A stretch of 64,000 nt of DNA, taken from positions 4,681,501-4,745,500 of the forward strand of contig NC_088325.1 of assembly GCF_910592395.1 (NCBI RefSeq). Reading direction: 5' to 3'. Shown in pieces: positions 18,737-27,857 of this stretch (positions are counted from its first letter, which is position 1; each line of letters starts with the position of its first letter). The translations under genes and the position numbers were made by a program. The notes beneath the pieces were generated by a model that worked only from the letters and a program-made list of their open reading frames with translations, ran no database searches and had not been told where the DNA came from. This stretch comes from Lineus longissimus (taxonomy: Eukaryota; Nemertea; Pilidiophora; Heteronemertea; Lineidae).

Positions 18737-21049
18737 CTAAACTCCGGCTGACGTCCCCGGCCCGCGGACCATGAAGAGGAACGCGGGCGGGGGGGCCTGT
18801 CTGGGGGGAGGAGGGTCCCCCTCACGACTCTTATCCGACTCGCGCTGAGCCCCTAAGGTATCAGGCAGCGAATCGTGGAATAAGAAGGGACCGCCCAAAG
18901 GGGCGGTCCGCAAGGCCCCGCGCAGAAACTGGGCGCGGACCACACTCAGCCCCTCGATGAGGAGGTCCCGGCGCTTCAGCACCGCGTTGGCTGCTTGTTT
19001 GGCAGCTAAGTCACTGGCATGTTGCAGTGACTGCTGTAAGGACATAGCCAGGATGCGTTGCTCATCCGTGGCGTCCGCAGCCAACGACCTGGACAGGGCA
19101 CAGAGCGTCAAGTCGGCGTACGATAACACCGACTGCGTCTCCTTGGCCAGGGCCTCATCGTTCTTGGCATCCCTCATAGGAGCAGACGTGAGGACTTTCG
19201 GAACGACCAACCCGGCGAGCTGCACATCATCCCTCAAGGGAATGAGTGAGACCGGGTCAGTCCCCGACGGCGATACTCTATAGTATTCTGGCCTATACGA
19301 AGGACTGTGAGGGGAAGTGGCCGTGAAGCGCTTCCCCGCCTTCGTCGAGGCTCCCGGTCCAGTCGACGGCAAAGTCGAGACCAGGGAGCGCTGGTGGCCC
19401 CCGCAGGACGGCGCCGTGTCCCTAAGCGTTGAATCGAGCCAATGAGAGGCTCTGATCAAGGCAGGGGAGGGGGGCAACTCATCGAGTGCCCGGTCCGGCA
19501 CGGCAGCCAAGTCCGGCTCGTCGGCATCCCCGAAAAGATCGAAGGGAGCGCGGCCGAGCGCGGGGTTGACCGGCGGGAGAGGACAATGCTCGGTCGGCAC
19601 GAACTGCCGGACGAGCGCGCGAAGATCGCGCATCCCAGCCACAATGGTGGGGTCCTCTGTTCCAGAGGGGCAGTCAGCCTGAGGGGCCTGCCAGATGGAA
19701 GATTGCGACTCATCGAATTGATAGTCGACCTCCATGGGGACTTGGGGCAGCTCAAAGGCCACTGGTCTCCCGGCCTGCTGCTGAGGGGCCCTATCTGAGA
19801 GATTTTTGGTCTCCAGATGGGCAGCCAAACTCTGCAGGACCTGACGCTGCTGGGCCGTAAGGCCCGGCGCGATAGGCCAGGGATCCTGTCTGGACATACC
19901 TGGGGCAGGCAGGGATGGCGGGGGGCTACTCACCACAAAGGGGGTGGAGCTCAGACCCGCAGAGCCAGACAGGGAGGGACGGGGTCGCACCGGCGAAATC
20001 GTGGGGCGAACCCTCCCGACGTCCGGACGGACCCTAGGGTCTCTAGACCGGACGTAATGCCCCATTGTCGCACCCCTACCCCAGGGGGGTAGGTCACCTC
20101 CGTGCGAGACAAGAGGGGGCGGCAGAACAGGGGGGGTGACGCCCGAGTCTGCAGTAACCCACGGGGAGGCGGTCGACGTCCTCAGAAGGGGACGGAAATT
20201 GGGGTGAGCCGCCTGCCAGGCCTCATAACCCGATGGGATACGCCCCGTCGCCTCAGAGCGGTCAGATGTGACGGTGTAATCTGAAGAGACAGTCACAACC
20301 GAAGACACTGCCGGAGGCACATCCAACCCGGAGGAGGACGGGGGACGACCCAATGCCGCAGCAGGGGGGTCCCGACGGGGGAGGGCGGAGGAAACCCGGC
20401 CAGGTGGGGGCTTGGACGTAACCAAGGACTCCACGGCCGGTAGCCGGAGGAGTTCCTGAATCAGGAGGTCTGCCTCCAGCGGGGTATGCTCAACGCCCAG
20501 GGGATCGGGACGCAAAGCGTCCAGAGTCCCGCTCACTTCGACCCCCTGTGAAAGGGGGGAGGAGCCAATCTCCCTAGGGGGCGCCCCGATGAGGGGGTCA
20601 CCGGCGCTCAACCTAGGAGAGAACTCGGGGGGCACACCTCCGAATGGAGGGTGCCCGGCCCGAGCCCCGGAGTCGGGCGCCGAAACGGCGCCAGAGCTCC
20701 GGGGGCCTCGCCCCCGCTGAGAAGAAACAGCGGAGGGGGACTTAGAAGAGGCCACACCAGACTTTCTGGGGCCTCTCCGGGTCGGCTTCTGCTTCTTCGA
20801 CGGCCGAGGGGCCGGAGAAGCAGAAGGCAGCGTCCCGGCAGCGGACGAAACCGCAGTCGCAGAGTCCGACGGGGCGGACTGGCGAGCCGGGGACGAACCG
20901 GGACGGGGACTAATAATCCCCGATACACCGGCACCCGGGCACCTGAATACCCAGAAGGGTAACAGGCCTAATAAGAGGGCTGGAAAGCCCAATAATGACA
21001 AGAAGGACGCTAACAAGAGCGGCAGAGCCAGCATCTTGAGAGGCCACAC
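18737..21049 (-). CDS. DIRS Gag-like protein
   Basis: This 770-residue frame starts with a hydrophobic N-terminus (M-W-P-L-K-M-L-A-L-P). A long Pro/Ser/Arg-rich disordered part follows. Around residues 560-720 is an alpha-helical part ('YADLTLCALSRSLAADATDEQRILAMSLQQ') that is typical of DIRS capsid-like proteins. No zinc knuckle is seen. The codon use is strongly GC-rich compared with the AT-rich surroundings. The frame is intact. Confidence 0.8.
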   Translation of the reverse strand: MWPLKMLALPLLLASFLSLLGFPALLLGLLPFWVFRCPGAGVSGIISPRPGSSPARQSAPSDSATAVSSAAGTLPSASPAPRPSKKQKPTRRGPRKSGVASSKSPSAVSSQRGRGPRSSGAVSAPDSGARAGHPPFGGVPPEFSPRLSAGDPLIGAPPREIGSSPLSQGVEVSGTLDALRPDPLGVEHTPLEADLLIQELLRLPAVESLVTSKPPPGRVSSALPRRDPPAAALGRPPSSSGLDVPPAVSSVVTVSSDYTVTSDRSEATGRIPSGYEAWQAAHPNFRPLLRTSTASPWVTADSGVTPPVLPPPLVSHGGDLPPWGRGATMGHYVRSRDPRVRPDVGRVRPTISPVRPRPSLSGSAGLSSTPFVVSSPPPSLPAPGMSRQDPWPIAPGLTAQQRQVLQSLAAHLETKNLSDRAPQQQAGRPVAFELPQVPMEVDYQFDESQSSIWQAPQADCPSGTEDPTIVAGMRDLRALVRQFVPTEHCPLPPVNPALGRAPFDLFGDADEPDLAAVPDRALDELPPSPALIRASHWLDSTLRDTAPSCGGHQRSLVSTLPSTGPGASTKAGKRFTATSPHSPSYRPEYYRVSPSGTDPVSLIPLRDDVQLAGLVVPKVLTSAPMRDAKNDEALAKETQSVLSYADLTLCALSRSLAADATDEQRILAMSLQQSLQHASDLAAKQAANAVLKRRDLLIEGLSVVRAQFLRGALRTAPLGGPFLFHDSLPDTLGAQRESDKSREGDPPPPRQAPPPAFLFMVRGPGTSAGV

Positions 21050-21520
21050 AAAGAAAGTGAACGATAAGAAAAACTTGGATTTATTTGGTCACGTGACCGG
21101 AGCCTGGAGCGAGAAAAATTTTTGGGAGAACGGCGAAGAAAAAGCGTTCTAAGTGACGAAATCAGGGAAAGATGGGTAAAGGAATGGTCTCACCCGCTTC
21201 CTGAAATCGGCAGCTCCAAACGGACGTCCGGGGGAGGATCCTTCTCAATACTGTCGCGGGGGAATCAACGCAAACAGCAACAGAAACTCGGTGCTTGTGA
21301 TACAAGGCGCCGAGGAAAAAGTACTGGCAATATGGCGGCTTGCACGGTTGATGGGCTGTACAGGGGCGCCGCCTGGACGTAGCCTTGTGAACTGGCTGGT
21401 TATTTTTCTAATGTAATTAGTTAAATAATTCCTCGGGTAGATCCGATATGAGTACATATGCAAAAGTCTGACCTGGGTAGGTATGAACTAATAAAATCAC
21501 ATTTCCACAGGAAATGGGAA
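20495..21520. repeat. DIRS inverted repeat arm (inner left)
   Basis: Reverse complement of 13901-14926. On the minus strand it contains the leader and first part of the functional gag. Unlike a true element end, it runs on past the terminal sequence 'AAATGGGAA' into an inverted copy of the left host flank. Confidence 0.9.
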
Positions 21521-22295
21521 ATCTATCGATTTCACTGTATGTTTTAGTTCCAAACTTACCTTCCCATTTGCAAAAAGATGTATCAATTTTGACCGACCAG
21601 GTAAGTCTTGACCGAATGTATTATGTTGCAGTAATTGAAACAGGTATTCAGTATGATAAAGCAAATATGACACGTCCAGGCATGAGATATTGGAGCTTAT
21701 TTATCAGGTAAAAATATTATTTCCCGAGGCTATATGCCTGGACGTGAAATGCTAATTTAATATCTGACACGAACATCAATAAAATCTCCGTCGCTAATTT
21801 CCAGATTATATTTTGACTCCTGCTAAAAAAATAGTACAACTTCATAAACAAACCCACTGGGCTGTCATTTTATCCTGATGACAAGTTGTTATTGCTGCAA
21901 TCAATTTACAATCATCATACAACAATGGAAAGCATTTGTCTTTGATATGGTAGTTAGTGTAATATATGAAGGCAATTTGTTTATTTGACTCATTGGGGAA
22001 ATTAATCATAGTAATATATGACCAAAATCAAAGGAGAGAATTCAACCGATAGGAGGCTTTGAGTGATATTCACGTGATAACCAGGAGCAAAATGTTAATC
22101 GTAATTTTAATTATCTTATGCTAATAATCAAATGACATGTGATATCGAGTGACGTCATTGATATATATGTTAATTGTCATTAACTTATCACAAAGTTTTT
22201 TTAAGATATTTCCAGGGGTTGATGAGAGCCCGGAAGTGGAGCGCATTGATCCCTTGGAAAAGAGATTGCGCCGTTCTAACCAAAGAGTAGTCATG
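21521..22295. repeat. Inverted copy of host flank 13110-13900 inside the DIRS element
   Basis: The sequence is the reverse complement of the DNA left of the element (for example 'CCAGGGGTTGATGAGAGCCC' and 'CGTGATAACCAGGAGCAAAA'), with rare mismatches. It ends at 'GTCATGAATAATTA', where it joins DIRS sequence at a point equivalent to 21197. It cannot belong to the original retrotransposon. Confidence 0.88.
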
Positions 22296-22606
22296 AATAA
22301 TTAACTTCCTGAAATCGGCAGCTCCAAACGGACGTCCGGGGGAGGATCCTTCTCAATACTGTCGCGGGGGAATCAACGCAAACAGCAACAGAAACTCGGT
22401 GCTTGTGATACAAGGCGCCGAGGAAAAAGTACTGGCAATATGGCGGCTTGCACGGTTGATGGGCTGTACAGGGGCGCCGCCTGGACGTAGCCTTGTGAAC
22501 TGGCTGGTTATTTTTCTAATGTAATTAGTTAAATAATTCCTCGGGTAGATCCGATATGAGTACATATGCAAAAGTCTGACCTGGGTAGAGTATGAACGAC
22601 ATAAAA
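22296..22606 (-). repeat. Outer left end of the DIRS element (second copy of the leader)
   Basis: This repeats 21197-21480 in the same orientation but finishes with the authentic outer terminus '...GGTAGAGTATGAACGACATAAAA' that the ICR predicts. It is therefore the original end, cut off from its gag by the inverted insert at 20495-22295. Confidence 0.85.
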
Positions 22607-23588
22607 ACCCTTTTGTGAGTAATATGTTATAGACATTCTTGTTGGAAGCGCACAGGTTCACCATAAGACATTTCAAGTTTACTTAAAAGTAAACCCATAT
22701 ATTATTTGTGACTCTCACAAACGCAAACGCCTGTCCCATTGTTCGACATCGTGATCAAGAGCTCGAACAATGGCATAGGCGGTCACATTGGCGTCGCGCG
22801 AGCTTTACTCTCTAATACCGGGTATAGATGGCGGGGTAGAGGTCGATATTAGATCCATAGCTTCAGTCATTTCGGGAATCCCCTGTGGTCATGATAGTAG
22901 GCCTACTAAAAGAGATTAATTTGGTCCTGAATCGTCCGATAGAGTTTTTTCAACAGAAATCGAAAATGACATACATTGACCATCATCATTGAAATGAATC
23001 TGGCAGTTAGGGGACTTGTGTTCCGTTTTATACGAAATATGTGATATACATCACGAAGAGACTTGAAACTAAAGGGCTTGGAAGACATGTTCGTGTATCG
23101 AAGGGCTCATTTTACACATCCAATATATCCAACGCACCCGATTTTTTTTTGTTCTACAGTATATGCATGATTTACTGTAGAATGAGAGTCCCTTATATGC
23201 CTGAGTTGACAACCTCTCAAACCTGGGACTACTTGATTAGCAATTCAAAATGGCTGCACCGTAGCCCCTGGTATGGGCGGTTATTACCGCAAATAAAGAC
23301 AAACCAAAGCAAAGACACTTGTGTAGCATATCAAGGACACGTAGATTGATACTCCTATGTGTGCCACATCAAAGACATCTAACGATGCGAAGTCAACAGA
23401 CGGCGCCACCATCTTGGGAAAAGTAAAAACGACATCGACAACTTCAGGTTTTTGTTGATATCAGCGACTAGCGGGAAAATGCACATGTGTTAATATGTCA
23501 CTATTGCATCTATTCGTAGTAGACTGTCGTATTTTGAGATCCCCTTTCTTTTCAACATCATCAATCATACTAGTATATCATAACCATG
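22607..23588. other. Host DNA between the DIRS and the Polinton-like element; no gene
   Basis: 22607-22680 continues the host repeat seen unbroken at 57990-58036. 22690-23120 resembles intron 2 of gene A (8748-9160, same orientation; for example 'GGCTTGGAAGACATGTT' against 'GGACTTGGAAGACCTGTT'). 23265-23430 is an inverted match to 40745-41043 on the other side of the Polinton-like element. No coding exon is supportable. Confidence 0.6.
23583..23588. repeat. Target site duplication ACCATG (left)
   Basis: The hexamer directly abuts the left terminal repeat and is repeated exactly at 40700-40705 after the right terminal repeat. Six-base duplications are the Polinton/Maverick hallmark. Confidence 0.92.
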
Positions 23589-23773
23589 AGTAGTGTAATA
23601 GTAACGGAACGAGCTCACAGTCAAATCCCAGTCAAAATCTCCAAGTCAAATCCCAGTCAGTCATTTTACTAACATTACTCAGTCAAATCCTAGTCTAAAT
23701 AGTTTCCAGTCAAACTTCAGTCAAGTCACTAAATTGTTCAAATTGTTCAAATTGTCCAAATTGTCCAAATCGT

Positions 23774-23790
23774 TCAAACGTCTACTTAAT
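23774..23790 (+). promoter_or_regulatory. Upstream box (class 1) of the left TIR gene
   Basis: 'TCAAACGTCTACTTAAT' stands 23 nt before the ATG at 23814. Equivalent boxes (consensus AACGTVTAYTTAA) precede 24239 (decayed, 24204-24220), 37001 (37024-37039), 40131 (40151-40167) and 40474 (40498-40514). A LINE splits the one before 37859. The start codon itself is preceded by AAATAA in each case. Confidence 0.6.
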
Positions 23791-23813
23791 AAAAATTATT
23801 TTCTTTTAAATAA

Positions 23814-24113
23814 ATGAACTTTCCGTCAAACGAAGAACTTGAATCAAGAATCACAGATTCAACAGATTATCTAAAATTCAAAGATCTTCCATTGAACAAA
23901 TGGTACAAAATCAACTCATTCAGAAGTATAAACACAAAAATAGGAGAGTCAACACTTCTTGAACTTGAAGACTCAGAAGCTAAGGTGTTGACCGTTTGGA
24001 CATCCAGTCTGATTAAACGAAAAATTACACCTGGTCACAATTATATAAGGTTCACAGGAGTCAAGGAGACAAAACATGGTAAAAATTTTTATGGATTTAA
24101 CCTTTTGGAATAA
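23814..24113 (+). CDS. Small TIR-encoded protein, possible OB-fold (left copy)
   Basis: The 99 residues include 'LPLNKWYKINSFRSINTKIG', a mixed hydrophobic/charged middle and 'NYIRFTGVKETKHGK'. The pattern of short beta strands around a conserved Asn-Thr-Lys-x-Gly suggests an OB-fold nucleic-acid-binding protein such as a single-strand DNA-binding factor. This is inference from the pattern, with no invariant motif. The gene lies wholly in the terminal repeat, so the element carries two copies, which differ at two residues. The start is chosen at TTAAATAAATG, the element's usual context. A paralogous sequence, W-Y-K-I-D-R-L, occurs in the adjacent gene 39862-40131. Confidence 0.75.
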   Translation: MNFPSNEELESRITDSTDYLKFKDLPLNKWYKINSFRSINTKIGESTLLELEDSEAKVLTVWTSSLIKRKITPGHNYIRFTGVKETKHGKNFYGFNLLE

Positions 24114-24238
24114 CTTTATAAAAGTTAAAGGAGTCATCATCACACTTAAAATCAACAGGTCAATGATTTTTATAGTTCCATCTTGAACAACTTGATTAAT
24201 TTAAAAACCTATATTTAAAGAAAATAAAAACATAATAA

Positions 24239-24535
24239 ATGAAAATGAACAATACTGCGAAAGCTCTCATTGGTGTACTATGCTTGTCAATGACTGGAAA
24301 TGTCATTTTGACAGGAATTAATTTTCTACCTAGAAATACAAATGTCAACATCACAGACTTTCCAATGAATTACACTTGTCTAATGGAGCACAAAAGATAT
24401 TTGATTAAAAATCACATTTATGGACATGTTTGTTATAATCCATGGCTAGATGTTTCTATAATAGACTTAAGGTATTACAAAGATGGATTTGTAAATCTGA
24501 CTGTGCCATTTTTGGCACAGTCACGATTGATGTAA
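24239..24535 (+). CDS. Small N-terminally hydrophobic protein, unknown
   Basis: The 98 residues begin with a probable signal anchor ('ALIGVLCLSMTGNVILTG'), followed by a hydrophilic part with two cysteines. The leader 'AAAGAAAATAAAAACATAATAAATG' is nearly identical to that of 39862-40131, so this is a genuine element gene start. The frame ends in or just after a palindrome (24499-24522), so the last dozen residues may be read-through of a 3' hairpin. Its function is not recognised. A virion membrane or entry-associated role would be guesswork. Confidence 0.6.
   Translation: MKMNNTAKALIGVLCLSMTGNVILTGINFLPRNTNVNITDFPMNYTCLMEHKRYLIKNHIYGHVCYNPWLDVSIIDLRYYKDGFVNLTVPFLAQSRLM
24499..24522. terminator. 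3' hairpin, 10-bp stem
   Basis: GACTGTGCCA and TGGCACAGTC pair perfectly around TTTT. The identical palindrome recurs at 27834-27857, and a variant (GAATGTGCCA...) at 39813-39836, each at the 3' end of a gene. Such hairpins suggest a Mimivirus-like 3' end signal. Confidence 0.55.
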
Positions 24536-24648
24536 TTTTATATGCTCGTAAGCATATAAAATTACTCGCTACGCTCGTAGAAAGTACACCCACACTACTT
24601 TTGTCTGACTTGCTAAATTTAGCCCAAACTGATTATCTCAGATGAAAG

Positions 24649-25077
24649 TCATGTCATTTCGGATTCTAGGATGAGCTCAAATTCACTTGCAGAAATAGTT
24701 CCATTGTCCATGAATCTGGAAAGTAAATTATTGACACTTCGTAAGCATGCTTTTTTCTTGATTAAAATACCTAAATGTTTTTTCTCTTTTTTCCTCAACT
24801 GAGGAACTACAATTTTTCCAACCAATCCTAGGAGTGTACAGATAGCGGAAATTGGAATACTGACTACATTTCCAATCACTGTCGCCGCACCAATCGATGC
24901 GACTGTGACACTGGTAATATACATACCAATTTCACAACCGTGTAAGATTTGACTAGCTTTTTTATAATTTTTATTTAATTTTTTTCTTTCTCCAATGTTA
25001 AGCTCTAATTCTGTAATTTTTTCTTTAATTTTCTCAAGTCTAAATTCTTCAACCTCAATACCATCGACGACGTCCAT
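24649..25077 (-). CDS. Coiled-coil/membrane protein, unknown
   Basis: 142 residues. The N-terminal half is a charged helical segment ('EFRLEKIKEKITELELNIGERKK'). Two adjoining hydrophobic segments follow ('MYITSVTVASIGAATVIGNVV', 'ISAICTLLGLVGKIVV'), then a Lys-rich stretch and an acidic end. The leader is TTAGAATAAATG. It heads the minus-strand late-type cluster 24649-28914, so a virion or membrane-interacting protein is plausible. No family is recognised. Confidence 0.7.
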   Translation of the reverse strand: MDVVDGIEVEEFRLEKIKEKITELELNIGERKKLNKNYKKASQILHGCEIGMYITSVTVASIGAATVIGNVVSIPISAICTLLGLVGKIVVPQLRKKEKKHLGILIKKKACLRSVNNLLSRFMDNGTISASEFELILESEMT

Positions 25078-25149
25078 TTATTCTAATCGTTCTCTATATG
25101 TGTTGGAATCCACATCTATATGTGTCGGAATCCACAGCACCATGTTTAT

Positions 25150-25599
25150 TTATAAATCTAATTCAATCAACAGGCAGACAACCGTTGGCCATGCAGATGA
25201 TTTAATTTCATTAAGAAAACTAATCACATCATTTTGATTTAAAGGAACATCTACTTGCTTTGTCATTGTTCTAGCGTTTCCTTCAATAAATGTTTGTTTA
25301 CCACTGTTTACAATAACATGAATTTTATTGTACAATTTTCTTGCATCTGTAGTAAATCCCATGCGAATAATTTTACCAGGAGACATCATGGTATAACCTG
25401 TTGTACTCGCTACGCTCGTATCATCTACATATATTGTGATAACAGGTTTGCTTTTTTTAAAATTTTGAATTTGAGTGTTTATTGAGTCAAATTCTAAATT
25501 AATATTTTCAATGTTTGAATTACTCTGAATCTGAAGGTCTTGTAAGTCTTCAATAATGTCTTGGTTAGTTTCTCTAAGTCCAGTACAAATGTTTGTCAT
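25150..25599 (-). CDS. Virion-cluster protein with beta-rich C-terminus, unknown
   Basis: 149 residues. The first 50 are helical and amphipathic (heptad-like 'LQDLQIQSNSNIENINLEF'). The remainder is beta-rich ('KPVITIYVDDTSVAST', 'KIIRMGFTTDARKLYNKIHV'). A trimeric fibre or spike would fit a coiled coil followed by a beta head, but this is speculation. Its ATG directly abuts the TAA of the upstream penton-like gene (TAAATG), so the two are translationally adjacent. One CTCGCTNCGCTCGT motif is embedded at 25405-25420, coding T-S-V-A-S. Confidence 0.7.
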   Translation of the reverse strand: MTNICTGLRETNQDIIEDLQDLQIQSNSNIENINLEFDSINTQIQNFKKSKPVITIYVDDTSVASTTGYTMMSPGKIIRMGFTTDARKLYNKIHVIVNSGKQTFIEGNARTMTKQVDVPLNQNDVISFLNEIKSSAWPTVVCLLIELDL

Positions 25600-26289
25600 T
25601 TATTCTAATCGTAAATCAATTGAAACTGGAGTTAAAAATTCAATCAACTCACCATTCTGATCTTTGACCTGTAGTTCAATACTAGTATGATCGTGCTTTG
25701 CGATCTTTACTTTTTGAAGGGAGATATATTCATGAATATCTCCATAATATTTACCCTTGGGAACAAATGAAGTAATAAGATCACTGCGCTTGGAGTTTAC
25801 TAAATTTTTACTTGTATCGACAATACTACAAGAAATTCTGTATTCATGATATGGTAGGAGTTTACAAGGTTTATCGCCAGTAATTTCTGAGCTTATGAAG
25901 GTAATCTCTGTATTAGTCATTCCAAATATTTCACCTAGTTCTTTATGTAGAATTACTCCAAATGGTGGCTCAACTTTAATTTTTATTTTACCTTCACTGG
26001 GCACATAAGTTAGGTCAAAGGAGTCAGCATGTCCTTTTTCACTCAGCGCTTCCTGTACTGCTTTATTGTAGGTAGCTGGAGTATAAAATCCGTTAGGAAT
26101 TACAATTATATCCTGTGCTGTATATTCCTTATTAACAATAGTCGCAAATCGTAAATAGTGATTATTCAATTTCCTTGAAAAATTATAGTAAGTCATAGGA
26201 ATAATAGCCTTTTCAACCTGTACAGTTTCATATGACTGAATACTCACTGGAAGTAGACAACGTAATACGTCATGGAATCTAATGTTCAT
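25600..26289 (-). CDS. Penton-like minor capsid protein
   Basis: 229 residues, a typical size for the single-jelly-roll penton protein of Polinton-like viruses. Features pointing there are the sequence of short beta strands, 'VIPNGFYTPATYNKAVQEAL' (the usual 'PNGxY' + helix), 'FGMTNTEI', and the closing 'LQVKDQNGELIEFL...VSIDLRLE', which matches the 'D..G..I.F....V.L.L' end common in these proteins. The start overlaps the stop of the 496-residue gene by 4 nt (ATGA). It was assigned by pattern and context only; a structure prediction would settle it. Confidence 0.65.
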   Translation of the reverse strand: MNIRFHDVLRCLLPVSIQSYETVQVEKAIIPMTYYNFSRKLNNHYLRFATIVNKEYTAQDIIVIPNGFYTPATYNKAVQEALSEKGHADSFDLTYVPSEGKIKIKVEPPFGVILHKELGEIFGMTNTEITFISSEITGDKPCKLLPYHEYRISCSIVDTSKNLVNSKRSDLITSFVPKGKYYGDIHEYISLQKVKIAKHDHTSIELQVKDQNGELIEFLTPVSIDLRLE

Positions 26290-27776
26290 ACCATTATTTT
26301 AGAAGAAATTTTATGTGCTTTTTGTTTAATGCTTCCAACATTGTTTGTTATGACTTGAATAATAACTAAAATAGTGACAGCGATCATAATAATCAAATGC
26401 TCAGCCATAAATCCTACAACACTAGCAGCTGCTTTTAAGATAGTAGACACAATGGCACCTAAAATTCCAGGCAAAGCTACTAAAGCCTTTTTACCTAAAG
26501 AAAGCAGCCAATTTTTAAATTTTATCAAACCTTGTGTAATTTTACTAGGAGGTTTGCTAGGTCCTATAGGTTTACTAGGTCTATCTGGTTTTCCAGGTGT
26601 ATCTGGTTTTCCTGGCTTAGAAGGTTTACTTGGTTTTACTAAAGAACCAATGCCATACACGAAACTTGAACCAATGGCAGACAACGCTAAAATAACTGCA
26701 CTAACAATAGTAGCAAGTTTAAAGCCTTTCAATTTGAATAAAGCGTCAAGTCTGTCTCCTAAGGATTCTTTTTGAGAGTTGACTGTATCTCGTAAATTCA
26801 TAGCTAATTGTTTAAAATGTTTTTTACTTCTTTCATTCAAATTAGTCACTTCATCTGATTCTGCTTCATCAATCTCTCTTAAATTTTGTTCTTCACGCTC
26901 AATTAAAGGCTCCATTTCAATATCATCACTTTGTTTGAGTTTGTTTATTTTATCATTTAGTCTGTCACGTGCTTGACTATATTTTTCTTTAATAGCTTTA
27001 TACTTACGTCTGATGTATTCAATAGCATCATCTAATTTAGAATTCTTTGTTTTTATAGGTTCGTTTGAGCTCAAAGTGGTTTCTTGGACATTGGATATAT
27101 CTGTCTCAGGATCAACTTCAACAAACTTTGTTTCACCAGTATCAATATTTGTGTCTTGTACAATTTGTTCATTTGTGTCAATATCTTCAGGTGCAACCTG
27201 TACAACATTTGATTCACCAGTATCAATATTTGTTTCTTGTTCACCTAAGCCTAAATCATCAGCTGCTTGATTCAATCTTTCTTGAAAATTTTCTGACTTA
27301 GGAACACCTCCAGTTATTTTAGGTGTTCCTTCAGGAAGTGATATTGTTTCTTTTCCTTCAAAATGATTGAGAAATCTACTTGCTAAAGCTTTTTGTTTAC
27401 TTTTTTCCAATGCCTCTTTTGATCTAAAATCACCACTTTTACTACCTTTATAATCAATTTTGTAAGTTAATTGTAATTTTTTATCTCCTTCTACATAGTA
27501 ATATGTACCATTTTCAAACTTAATATGTGGTTTTAGTAAATCTCTATCAATATCACTTATAAATTTACCATATTGTTTTTCTAATTTTGGTTCAATAATT
27601 TGTATTCTTCTTTCGGGTGTATCAATGCGTACATCATCTTCATTAGAAGGTGGGTCAAATTCTTTTCTTAAAGCATCTTCATTCGCCCCTTGTTGATCTA
27701 GGACATCTTCCGCATCCACAAATTCGGGATCTTCTTCATAGGCTGGATTATCAAATTCCATGTTGTAATCAGCCAT
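26286..27776 (-). CDS. Large structural-type protein with collagen-like segment
   Basis: 496 residues. The acidic N-terminus contains N-P-A-Y. Internal repeats 'VQDTNIDTGETKFVEVDPE' occur at about 180-235, with a coiled coil at 250-330. A hydrophobic segment ('ATIVSAVILALSAIGSSFVYG') follows, then a Pro/Lys-rich tract with G-K-P/S-K-P triplets ('KPGKPDTPGKPDRPSK'). Two more hydrophobic C-terminal segments close it ('ALVALPGILGAIVSTILKA', 'LIIMIAVTILVIIQVI'). It could be a virion membrane or fibre-anchoring protein. No family name is safe. It is the largest intact gene of the element and starts with TTAAAATAAATG. Confidence 0.7.
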   Translation of the reverse strand: MADYNMEFDNPAYEEDPEFVDAEDVLDQQGANEDALRKEFDPPSNEDDVRIDTPERRIQIIEPKLEKQYGKFISDIDRDLLKPHIKFENGTYYYVEGDKKLQLTYKIDYKGSKSGDFRSKEALEKSKQKALASRFLNHFEGKETISLPEGTPKITGGVPKSENFQERLNQAADDLGLGEQETNIDTGESNVVQVAPEDIDTNEQIVQDTNIDTGETKFVEVDPETDISNVQETTLSSNEPIKTKNSKLDDAIEYIRRKYKAIKEKYSQARDRLNDKINKLKQSDDIEMEPLIEREEQNLREIDEAESDEVTNLNERSKKHFKQLAMNLRDTVNSQKESLGDRLDALFKLKGFKLATIVSAVILALSAIGSSFVYGIGSLVKPSKPSKPGKPDTPGKPDRPSKPIGPSKPPSKITQGLIKFKNWLLSLGKKALVALPGILGAIVSTILKAAASVVGFMAEHLIIMIAVTILVIIQVITNNVGSIKQKAHKISSKIMV

Positions 27777-27833
27777 TTATTTTAAAGAAATGTTCTTCTT
27801 GTTCAATACTCGCTACGCTCGTATAAAGTATGT

Positions 27834-27857
27834 GACTGTGCCATTTTTGGCACAGTC
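27834..27857. terminator. 3' hairpin overlapping a stop codon
   Basis: The same 10-bp stem palindrome as at 24499-24522. Its first base belongs to the TAG stop of the 131-residue gene, so it lies exactly at that gene's 3' end and upstream of the next gene's leader. Confidence 0.6.

Larger units (their letters stand above)
13901..22606 (-). mobile_element. DIRS-type tyrosine-recombinase retrotransposon, rearranged
   Basis: The ends are exact. Host '...ATAGAT' stops at 13900 and host 'ACCCTTTTGTG...' resumes at 22607. The uninterrupted host repeat at 57913-58036 reads straight through this point, so no target duplication was made, as expected for DIRS elements. The outer ends are 'TTCCCATTTCCTGTGGAAAT' on the left and '...GAACGACATAAAA' on the right. 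The internal complementary region at 14978-15073 is the reverse complement of both ends joined. Reading on the minus strand the order is gag, RT-RNase H, YR, internal complementary region, inverted repeat. The left end contains an extra inverted copy of 13110-14926 (20495-22295), described separately. Confidence 0.9.
23589..24120 (+). repeat. Left terminal inverted repeat (532 bp)
   Basis: Reverse complement of 40168-40699 with only a handful of differences. The outer 200 bp are built of short direct repeats (AGTCAAATCC about four times; TTGTTCAAA and TTGTCCAAA twice each). The inner part encodes a complete 99-residue protein. Confidence 0.92.
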
